A stretch of 64,000 bases of DNA from Phytopythium helicoides (Eukaryota; Oomycota; Peronosporomycetes; Pythiales; Pythiaceae), in NCBI GenBank assembly GCA_024867545.1, contig JANFNE010000023.1, positions 1 to 64,000 on the forward strand. Reading direction: 5' to 3'. Below the pieces are notes generated by a model that saw only the letters and a list, made by a program, of their open reading frames with translations, made no database searches and was not told the DNA's origin. Both the position numbers and the translations under genes were made by a program. Below are positions 54,948-64,000 of this stretch, one piece after another (the first letter of the stretch is position 1; each line of letters opens with the position of its first letter).

Positions 54948-57900
54948 CTACGGCTGCGAGGCCGGCTGCGTCGTTGCAGCGGGCGTCGTCGTGGGCTGCG
55001 GCGGCTCCCACTCGAACGGCTCAGGCGGCTCGGCCTCGTTCTCGGCACCCGCGGCACCCGGCGCCTTGACGATCTCTACGTCTTCCTTCTCGCTCGGCGT
55101 CGAGTCTCGCAGCATGATGACGCCCGAAAGGCGCTGCGACTTGAGCACCGGCGCGTACCGCTGCGCACCCTCAAGCTTGAGCGTCGACTCCTGCGCCAGC
55201 GTCACGCGCGCGGGGGTCGAGAATGTGAACACGCTCGGCTCCTTGGCCGGCTTCTTCGGTGCGGCAGGCTTGCTCTCGCTGTCAACCTCCATAGCCTCGC
55301 CCTCCTTCTTCTCCTCTTCGGGTGTTGCCTCCTTCATCTCAACGTCACCCTTGGACTCCTCTGCCTTCTTCTCCTTAGCATCGTGCTTCGCCTGACGAGC
55401 ACGGGCCTTCGCTGTTGTCGAAAGCACAGCAGTAGCCACGAGCTCCTTCTTCTCCTCCTTCTTCTCTTCGAGCCGCTTCGGTGTCGCGAACGCCGACTTC
55501 TTGGCATGGCACGTGAGCGTAAAGTCCTTCGGCATCTTCAAGTCCTTGTTCAGACCGATAGCGTAGGTTGTCTGGAAGGAGAGCTCCAAAAAGTTGAAAA
55601 GCGGGTACCAGAACCAATGCTGAGCCCACACAGCCAGACCGACAATGGACGCCATCTTCGTGAAGCCCGTGTGGGACTGCAGCGAGATCACAACGTTGCG
55701 ACCACCAGCGTCCAGGATACCTTGCGCGATAATGGCACCCATCTTGGTCATGGTCGTCACATGCTTGTCCGTGATGAGCTTCAGAATCTTCTCGCGAATT
55801 GCCGCGACCTTCGGGTTACGGCCCTCTGACTCCTGCATGATCACCATGGCGAGCGCCATGAGCGCTCCCTGGCGCACGTAATCGACTGCATCATCGAGAA
55901 GTGGTTCAAGCAGCTGGATCGCTTCGTTCTTGGCCGTACCAGCGCAAGCAATGCCGACAGCAATGCACGCGCCGTAGCGAACATGAGGGTTGAAGCTCTC
56001 CGCAAGCAGCGACACGAGTTTAGGAACCTGCACAGGTGTGCGGAACAGAACAAAACCCAGGCACGTGACGGCAGCGCGACGAACATCATCCGACACATCG
56101 CTCACAGCCACGTGCAGAAGACGACGAATCGCTGTGTTGTTGGATGTGCCAGCGTACGCCATGGCAATTGCGTAAATTCCACCGTAGCGAATCAGCGGGT
56201 CCTTGTCACGAGTCAGCTGCTCAATGAGAGGATCCGCAGCCTCCTCACGCTCGTACATCATCAGCGCAATGCCCATCATGCAACCACGGATGATCTTCTC
56301 GTGCTTGGTGTCGTGTGCGTACGCAAGCAAGTCCTTCAGGATCTCGCCATTGCGCAGATCACCGCCAGCACCTAGCAGAGTCAGACCGATGGCAATACCA
56401 GCGCCTTCACCAGCAACGGCCGAGTCCGTGAACATAATGTTCTTGAGCTCTTCGTAAATTTCATAGTCGTGCGAGGCAAGTCCGCAAAGACCAATACCCA
56501 GACAAGCCCCGTGCTGCACTGTCTCGTCCGAGCCAGCGTTACGAAGCGCATTCCGCAGGTACTCCATCGTCGACTTGCTCACCGAGCCAGAAAAGCCCTT
56601 GTTGGCGTGGATCAGACCCATAGCGTAGAGCGCACCACCCTCCGAGTAGGGAGACGACGACATACCGCCCTGCGGCAGGTATGGCGCCAGCAGATTCATG
56701 CTTTCGCGCACGTGACCCTTGTGAACGACACCGAGGCTCGCCGTAGCCGTGAACTTTGCCCAGTTGGTCGCCTTGCCAAGCCACTCCAGGTTCTCGCGCA
56801 GGAATGTGTCAGATGTCGTACCGCAGTTCATGTACGCGTGCGCAATGACCGCCGAGTGGTGCAGCACCGAATTGCGGTTCTCAACGGCAGTCTTGATCGT
56901 CTTCATAATAAGCGGGTCTGAGTCATTATGTCGGTAGAGGAAGTCGAGCTTCAGGTCGACAACAAACTCGCCAGACAGAATGAGCTTGAGCTTGTTGAGC
57001 TTCTCCCAGTAGTCAGCACTAGCGCCAGCTGGCACAGGAGGAGGGGTCGAAGTCGTCGAGACCGGTGCCGGAGCTGCAGCCGCTCCCTCATCAGTCTTGG
57101 CTTCTTCGGCAGTGGCAGTCGGAGGCGACGGCAGCGAGTGGTAAATGTTCATGAGGAACTTCTGGTTCTCGTTCTCCGTCAGGTCGAAGGCAACCTGGAA
57201 CGCGATGAGGCAGTCGTCGTCACTGCCGCGCACGAGCTGGTCCAAGATCTTGGTAACCTCTAGGTGGTTGTCAAGCATCTGAAGGCACTGGCACACGCTC
57301 GAGTAGTCCTGCACGGGGTTCGAGCGGTAGACGTCAACCATCACCTGGAAGACCTTGAGGCGGAAGTCGCGGTTCGAGACCACGTTCTTGCAAATGTCGA
57401 AGCAGTATGCGAGCGCAGCCGACACATCGGGCGAGCGGCGCAAGCTCTCCTGCACCTGGTCGAGCCGGCGCGCCTCGAGCGCGACGCCGAGCGCCTGCTT
57501 GAACTCGCCCGAGGCGTAGCAGCGCTCGAACATACGCTCGACGACGGCCGTGAGGCGCGGGTCGAGGCTCTTCTCTGCGTCCTCGTCCTCCTTGGTGCGC
57601 GCCGCGATGTACGCGTCAATGCACGTGGCCACGATCGTGTCCGTGTACTGCGACTTGGCGTTGATGTCAAAGTGCTTGCCAGCGCCGAGCGCCAGCCGCA
57701 GCGCGTCATCGTACTCCTCCAGGTGGAAGAAGCACTGCAACCGGTCCCCCCAAGCAAAGCGTGAGTCCTCTATCCACCCCGTAGACACCAGCAGACAGCA
57801 GCAGCGCACCTTGGAGGCCACGAGCGCCGCGAGCTCGCGGTCCGGGAAGGCGTCGTCGTCCGACAGGCTCTCAATGAGCGGGATGGCGTCCGCGATCTCG

Positions 57901-58155
57901 GCCCAGTAAAAGTCCACGACCTGGTGCAGCTTCTGCAGCGCGTGCGCCCTGAGCGCGTTGTCCTCCTCCTCCAGCAGCGCCAGCACGCCCGCGGCTGCAA
58001 AACAGAGCGAAGGTCAGTCTGCCGCGCGTTTCTCGGGCCCCAGAGCGCCCCAGAGCGCGCGGGAGGCCGCGATCGGACGCTCCGGACGCGCCCCGAGCGC
58101 TGGGCCGCGGCGGAGCGCGCGAAAACGCACCGGAGTTGCTCAGCGCCACCGTCAT
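54948..58155 (-). CDS. RPN2: 26S proteasome non-ATPase subunit RPN2 (PSMD1), 3 exons
   Basis: Exons are 58155-58131 (25 nt), 57994-57810 and 57734-54948, giving 998 aa. The second intron is 75 nt and free of stops, so it reads through in frame as RCCCLLVSTGWIED; removing it restores SKCFFHLEEYDDALRLAL, as the family expects. Many proteasome/cyclosome repeats are visible (ALYAMGLIHANKG, HGACLGIGLCGLAS, YGACIAVGIACAG). The C-terminal part has WFWYPLFNFLELSFQTTYAI, an acidic Lys/Glu-rich insert, and an acidic/Pro-rich tail that in other species docks RPN13. RPN2 is the scaffold of the regulatory particle base (family knowledge). Confidence 0.96.
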
Positions 58156-58426
58156 GTTGCTCGCTCTCGCTTCTTCCCGGGTCGCCGATAGGCCGGGGGC
58201 GCGGAAATCTTTCAGCGCAGTGGGGAGATCCTGCGCCGATTTCGCACTTAGCCGGACCCCTGCAGCACTACTAGGAGGATATTACGTGAATACGCTACAA
58301 ATCCGTAAGAATATCGTATATAGACGTGATAATTCGATACTATTACGGTTGGAGGACTACGCATGTAAGACGACTTCAACGTGAAGCTGGCATGACCTTC
58401 GGACGGATGAACGGGGGTGGCTGGGC

Positions 58427-60438
58427 TTACACGCCCAGCTGCTCGGAGGCTCGGCGATCGCTCTCGAGTGCTGCGTTGATGTGGAGAGCCGTCATCACGA
58501 GGAAGTTGAAGTGGAGCGTCGCTCGCTGGCGCGGCAGGGGGCCGAGAAGGCGAGTTATGGTGAGGTGGATGGCGCTGTCGTCGCGGATGCTGGGGTGGGT
58601 CGCCATGATGAAGGTACGTAGGCATGTCCAAATCACGCACCAGCGGCGACTGCAGGAAGGAACAACGAAGTTAGCAGTTCGTTGGGAGATACTACGGGAT
58701 ATTACGTACACAACAATGGACTGGAGCAGTTGGCTCGGATCGAACGCGAGGTACTCAAGCACGAAGCGGTCGATCCTGTCTCCCAAAGCCGCAGAAAAAC
58801 CGCTTTCTTGAACTGTCGGACCTTCTTCTCCAGCGACACTCGCCTTCACCCAAGCAAAATCATTAGCGCCATCGACAGGAAAATAGTTTGCAACACTCAC
58901 CACAGCCGCGGCAATCTCTTCCACTGCTCGAGCGCACCACATTCGGCGACGCTGATTGATCTGCAATGATACACAAACAGAAAACTCCGTCAATATGACA
59001 TTTAATGGCAGTCTGCGTCTCGAAAAGGCTGCGTGACTTACGATATCGAATGGGGCGTTCGGTGGGAACAGCTTGTGCAATTCTTTTCTCGAGTGGATGA
59101 GGAACTCCTTCAGCCCTTGACTAAAAGATCCACCACACTGCTGCAGTACCTACGAACAAAAACAAAAAGTAGCGTGAGTAGGCGATGGATCGCATTCATA
59201 GCGACTAAGCGTACTTTTTGCAAAAAGTCAGCGAACGGGGTAGCTGAAATGGTAGGAAGGGTGTAGTCTCTTGGTGCTGGGGCAATGCTGCCAGATTGCT
59301 CGTTTGCACTTCCATCAATGCCCGGCGACTGGATAGGTGCAGTCGTTGGAATCTCTCGTTCCTCTATTAAGCGTATCCCAGCCAAAAGTTTGTTCACAAT
59401 GGTGGGGAACGAACCAGCCCTGCTCGTTGCATTCACAAGAGCATTCACTCGTCTTTGCAGGTTCACCCGACCTTCATAGCTCAACGTGCGTCCGCTAAGC
59501 AATTCAGCTGATACTGCCTCCAATTCTCGGTGGAGAGCCAGAAACACGCCACTCACATCCTCGAGAGCGTCTCCAGCATCGAACATTTCTTGACGGAGAC
59601 CTGGAGAACGTGAGCTCGACTCATACCTGGAAACACTCATCGCCTCGCGCAGGACTGCAGCATCGTCGTGGACAATCTTCGCCAACAAGGTGTTCTCGGA
59701 TATGGTTTCCTCCAGGTGGTTTTGAGGTCGCGCTGGAAGCGCTGTGCTGTCCAGACCAATGGTGACTACTGGTGCTACAGCTTCCACTGAAGTGTTACCG
59801 GCAAGGCCAGCATCAGACTCTGTTGGAGTCGTCGCAACAGCCGAAGCTTCTAGCCGGTCCGATGGGTTGGTATCGCTCTCAACCACGGCAGATTCCTCGT
59901 CGTCGCTGAACATTGATTCCAGAAACTCGCTGACACTAGTAAATCCGTTCCCATCTCTCAGCACGTGGATACGCATCGTCAATCCGTCCCCAACGTCTTC
60001 CCACTCGGTCGAGTCGGCTACGAAGCCTCCTCCACCCGTGGACGTCGCTGAAGCTCCAGTAGTCGATCTCGCTGAGCTCTCCTGCGCCTGAGGCTCGCCA
60101 GTCAGCTGTTTAACCACCGCGTGGATCGTGTCTTGACTGCGGAAGCCGCACTGGCTCAGCGTCTGGCCGTCCTTGAGCACCTTCCCCTTGTAAATGAGCC
60201 GCAGCGCAGCTCCTTCGGCACCTCCAACTCCTTCATCTCTCGCGCTGTCTGCCTCTACCACCTTCTTCTTGAGCTCCTCGACCGCCAAACCCGCAGAACA
60301 GACGAGCGAGACGCTCGCTCGGCCGATGAACTTGACGCGGACCTGCACATCGCCCTGTGTCTCACCAGTCGACCGCTGGGCCTCCGCTGGGCCAGCGGAA
60401 GCTGCAGCAGAGCGATTGCTGATGTTATTGTCGTCCAT
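58427..60438 (-). CDS. ubiquitin-like-domain protein, 5 exons
   Basis: Exons are 60438-59215, 59149-59042, 58960-58901, 58843-58710 and 58649-58427; all phases agree, giving about 582 aa. The fourth boundary (58900-58844, 57 nt) has a GTGAGT donor but is also open in frame, so it may be exonic. Residues about 30-115 form a ubiquitin-like domain (VRVKFIGRASVSLVCSAGL, LRLIYKGKVLKDGQTLSQCG). A long Ser/Thr/Glu-rich linker follows, then helical segments (FLALHRELEAVSAELLSG, LVNATSRAGSFPTIVNKLL). The layout recalls BAG6- or ubiquilin-type shuttle proteins, but no BAG or UBA domain could be confirmed. Its gene ends near RPN2's promoter, a suggestive neighbour. Confidence 0.75.
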
Positions 60439-60934
60439 TGGCGCTGGTTGCTTGGTAGACTGCTTGCTTGTCTTGCTGGTTGGGGAATGAGGAAGCGCGC
60501 AAGATGATGGAAGGAGATACGCCAGGTGGATTGCCGATGTATCTTTTCGGTTTAGACGGGATATACCATGACGGAGGCATTTTCAGACTGATATTGGAAT
60601 TATGAAATGGGATATTGGGAGGGTATATTAAAATAGAGGTCTGGTGTCATCAAGAGATGGGAAATGTAGCCATCTCAAAGTTGAAGTGGAGAAGTCTTGT
60701 GATTGACAGACAGATTGGGGCGAATTGCGGCCACACATCGACGGGGCGTATTTAGTTTAGGAAGCTTGCTTGGCATGTGTCTAGCCAAGAAGATCAAACA
60801 CACGCAAGCCTCACAGAGGCAAACTTGAGAGCTCCCCCAAACCTGACTGAAGAAAACGGCGGTGAAGCTTATGTCAACTATCCTATACGAAGAGGTTTTT
60901 TTTCGACTACATCAATATTCTCTTGGTTCTATTC
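60439..60934. other. intergenic
   Basis: AT-rich upstream region of the ubiquitin-like gene. No gene recognised. Confidence 0.4.
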
Positions 60935-61215
60935 TCTTGAGTGCTTCCATCGGCAAATCCACAGTCTTGCTTCCATGAAATGGTGTATGTGAGATCACCA
61001 ACGACAATGCCGATAAAAACGAGTCTAGATTTGGCAACTCATCACAAAAGATGTGGAAGAGTATGAAGTATCTGAGTATCCAACTTTCCGATGAGGTCCA
61101 CCCTTCAACGGATATGAGTCGTCTCATCGCACTTGTCAGGAGTCAATTGACTCGATTGGACCTTGAAATTCCAGATTTTGAGTAGATGCCTACACCGTCC
61201 ACACCTCTCCTCGAT
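60935..61215 (+). pseudogene. relic of the 765-aa lineage-specific family
   Basis: Matches about 46317-46614 of the gene at 44817-47314 over some 280 bp, including the GYGVCE region, CACCCTTCAACGGAT and GGAGTCAATTGACTCGATTGG. It carries in-frame stops (TGA where the gene has GGA in LLPGYG, and TAG later) and several substitutions. It breaks off at CTCGAT, where the WLGC-gene 3' flank begins. Confidence 0.88.
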
Positions 61216-61230
61216 TCAATCAAAAGCATT

Positions 61231-63781
61231 CTAAGGTCCAGATTGACATCCCAGCCATGCTTCCACCTCAGGGTCGCACGGAGATCCTGTCTTGCTGCTT
61301 ATCTCTCGACGTCGCAAATTCACCGCTTCGTCAGAGTTCATGCAGGACACGACCTGGAATCTGCCGTTGATGCAGATAGAGTGACCCACAGTCCTGGTTC
61401 TATTGGTATCAAATATACATTCGCGGTACATTTTACCCTGACATTTATCCACCTGTGCTCGGGTTGGCCCGATGAGAAGCTGCTTCATTGAAACACCACG
61501 AAACATCCGATCAAGAAAGCAATTACTGGAGTTGTGCATTTCAATCTGCCTTTGTGTACTACCTCAGCCTGATAATCACTTGGCAGACACGAAGTGGGAT
61601 CCATTCCAACACAAGCCGGCAGATTCAAATCGCACTGTCCGAGAAAACCGCTGCAACATGGAAGAGAAAGCATAATACTGAGTGTGGCGAGGTTTACTTC
61701 ATCGGGTAGCAACGGAAATTCTTTCAGTGCGGCCAATTCGATTACTTCGAACCGCTGAAGCTTTTTGAGAGAATACAGACTTGGGATCTCGACTACTGCT
61801 GTAAGTCCTGCAAAGGTAATGGAGTTGAGATTTCGAAGGCCTTCAAGTCGAGGAAGCTGCTTGAGGTGAAAGTGGATCCCAAAATGCAAATTTGCCAGAA
61901 CGGACATGTTGTCAAACAGATCGACTGGCATCTTTACAAGATTTTTCTCATGTGCTTTCCCTTCGATACTTCTGTGAATCAACCATCGGCTTTTGTTAGA
62001 GTGATATCATAAAAGTGTTACACATTAATCGCAAACGCACAAAAATTGAAGCTTGGTGAACTCGGCGGCCCAAGAAAGAATCTCTTGTAAACCCGTATAC
62101 ATGAGCGAGCTACCATGTAATGCATCATTCATTAGGCATCTTCAAAGCATTCATTTGTACTGCACTTACATGTATTGCAGATTCTTGCAGCTACGGAGCT
62201 CATCTGGCCATACGCGCAATCTTCGGTTGATGATATTGAATACAAGCAAATCACCCGATGCCGCCAATGCTGCCACCGACGCTGTCACATCTTTGGGGTT
62301 CATCCACTCGTAGAATGTCTTCGGTGCCTTCTCCACATTAATATATGCTAGGCAAGGGCACGTTGATTGTGCAGACCAGCGGTACGCGAAGGCTGCGCAC
62401 TCGGGATATCGTCTACATTCTCGACTAGAGCGAGCGACGGCTTCGTAAGTGTACAAAATAGCAGCGAGTGCAACGACAAAGAAAGCGAGTGCAAGTACAC
62501 GAGGTACTCTTGCCTGAGTTTTTGAGGTGAATGGTATCACTGCAACAGTGGGGCTTGAAGTGTGGCTACTATCGTTATCAACTTTCATAATAGTATTGTC
62601 TGCTGAATGATTAGTCTGGCGTCTTGATGCACTGTACATCTCAACTACACGGAGCAGTCGATAGCAAAAAGATGTGTTCATAGCAGCTTGGATTACTAGA
62701 CCTTCCCATGTATTGGTGCGGAGAGCATCAAAACTGAAAAGGAAGTTTGAAACCTGCCTGGGATCAGCCATCAAGCGAGCATACCGGTTAAAATCCCCGG
62801 GAGTCATCACTTTCAAAACCAACCGTGCTCGAGCACGGTCAAAATCGAAATGATAATAGGCATATACAAGCAGCATACAAGGGAACCCTACAGCGAAAAA
62901 CATGTCAAATCTGGCTTAGGACACTTGCGTTAGACTTTTCATCATATTCCCATCGTCAAATATTTGTCTGGCTACGTACACAGCATCCACCAAAACCTCA
63001 ACTAAAGCAGAATGGTTCGCTTGACTGAAGATGAAGGCAGCACAACTGAGGGCATTTACTGCGACGAGTGTTGCGTATCCAAAACACAACGTTGGAGCAA
63101 ATCCGTACTCGAGGATTCGATGAAGCGTCAGTAGCTGCAGGACTAGATCAAATGCTTTAAGAATCGAGTTCTGAAATTGATAAGGCAGTCAGCTCTTGCA
63201 TCTTGATGCAATACCATAATGAATCAATCCCTTACCCAGTGCTTTCGCCACCTGCCGTTGAATCCGGTTATATCTTGCCATGTACGCTTGACCTTCGACA
63301 AATTTTGGGAATTGAGAAAAACTCCCATTCTACCTCCGTAGATCGTCCAGTTGCAAGACTTGTTTTTGCAGCGACGAATAGGATTCCGCCACAGAGTCAT
63401 TCGGAGAATCACGATTCCATAGAGCACTAGAATAAATGATAAGCATAGTGTTGTGAGCGCTAGTAGCACAGGCTCCGGTCCCAAAATGAGCCAAAAATTT
63501 CCGTTGTCAAAGTCTCCTGTGTCCATAAGGTAATTTGCCGTTGCATTCGGCGCGACGTTGAGGCAAATAAGCCAAATAGTCCATAGCATTGAAACGATCG
63601 TCATAAAGAGAATCGGCGGACCGAGCATGCCAAAGGTATTCATGAAGGACACGTTCTGTGGGCCATCAGCAGTCGTCTTTGCTGCTTCAAGTGGAACGAT
63701 GGCCATCAATTTCACCATCGTTCCTTTTGTGAAGCGACTTGGTGCCTTGTGGGGGGAATCTATAAGCGAATTGATGCTCAC
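61231..63781 (-). pseudogene. WLGC-tail membrane/LRR gene with a 10-bp deletion
   Basis: Exons are 63781-63236, 63170-62980, 62910-62170, 62109-62041 and 61971-61231; the first four splices agree in phase. Exon 1 starts at a GTG within a longer open frame, so the true start lies upstream, possibly beyond the window. Several membrane spans are seen (MLGPPILFMTIVSMLWTIWL, VLALAFFVVALAAILYTY). A cysteine-containing segment (YRWSAQSTCPCLAY), leucine-rich sequence and the WLGC tail follow. Compared with the copy at 49162-50344, ten bases (CTCAATGAGA) are missing after GCTGAGGTA near 61559. The frame then shifts and stops at 61485, cutting off the WLGC tail. It could still encode a shorter membrane protein. 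Confidence 0.8.
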
Positions 63782-64000
63782 ACTTGCGAAACGCTCGAGC
63801 TGAATTTGGTGCAGTCTCTTGTGGGCTGGGTTTTATACCTACAGGTGTTTTGTACACACAAGACAGCATTCAAGTAGGTCTGACTGATGCCTTCAACAAT
63901 GACAAACAGGCGATTTGCTGTGAAGCGAAATGAAAAACGACCCAAAAATTTGAGAGATCATACTGCTCAAAACCGAGAAAACTGACTACTCAAGCTCGAC
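63782..64000. other. upstream flank, possible 5' exon
   Basis: The minus-strand frame of the WLGC gene stays open a little way upstream of 63781 (…HQIQLERFASV) to a TATAAAACCCAG that could be an acceptor. No clear first exon is visible before the window ends. Confidence 0.35.

Noticed and set aside
54933..55829. 298-codon ORF opposite RPN2
   Set aside because: Leu/Arg-rich antisense frame; RPN2 homology lies on the minus strand.

Overview
The window is nuclear DNA of an oomycete (water mould), most likely from the Peronosporales/Pythiales group. Three kinds of evidence support this. Introns are short (about 55-120 nt) with GT-AG ends, and genes are dense, on both strands, and often only 100-450 bp apart. 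An IFT80 gene implies a flagellated (zoospore) stage. Several genes carry oomycete hallmarks: an elicitin-type six-cysteine ectodomain on a receptor kinase, a WLGC-tail membrane protein with a truncated twin, and a large lineage-restricted family whose relics lie nearby. No bacterial operons, CRISPR arrays or viral genomes were seen.

Left part (1-16 kb). A nuclear-looking acidic protein with KOW-like segments (-) diverges from a Rab6-type GTPase (+). Then come IFT80 (-), an unassigned membrane protein (+), a 1158-aa repeat/coiled-coil protein (-), and a cluster of two secreted cysteine-module proteins that flank an ATG10-like autophagy enzyme.

Duplicated block (16.5-19.4 kb). Two inverted arms of about 1 kb surround a 0.8-kb spacer. 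Each arm carries the same tRNA-Arg(CCG) gene, the same 93-codon ORF, and the 5' end of a CDT1-like replication-licensing gene. Only the right arm runs on into the intact gene (19272-20306).

Housekeeping core (20.5-42.8 kb). This holds a SAM-domain protein, ATP-citrate lyase, an unknown five-exon gene, an ERCC6L2-type SNF2 ATPase and NOP10, which is only 65 aa and split by an intron. It continues with Ran, an SLC45/sucrose-type transporter with one GC-AG intron, a KIX + F-box + leucine-rich-repeat protein, RPB11, a CCR4-type nuclease with a 25-nt exon, and an FAD amine-oxidase-like enzyme. RPB11 and the CCR4-type gene diverge from a gap of only 182 bp.

Right part (42.8-64 kb). Lineage-specific, repeat-prone DNA alternates with conserved genes. 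The lineage-specific items are a 765-aa family member and its relic, a 284-aa nuclear or Crinkler-like protein, and two inverted copies of the WLGC gene. One WLGC copy lacks its 5' half; the other is full length but has a 10-bp deletion. The conserved genes are a MOT1 molybdate transporter, the elicitin-like receptor kinase, the proteasome subunit RPN2 and a ubiquitin-like-domain protein.

Exon boundaries were placed by hand from splice consensus plus reading-phase agreement. Family assignments come from recognising conserved motifs; no database search was run.
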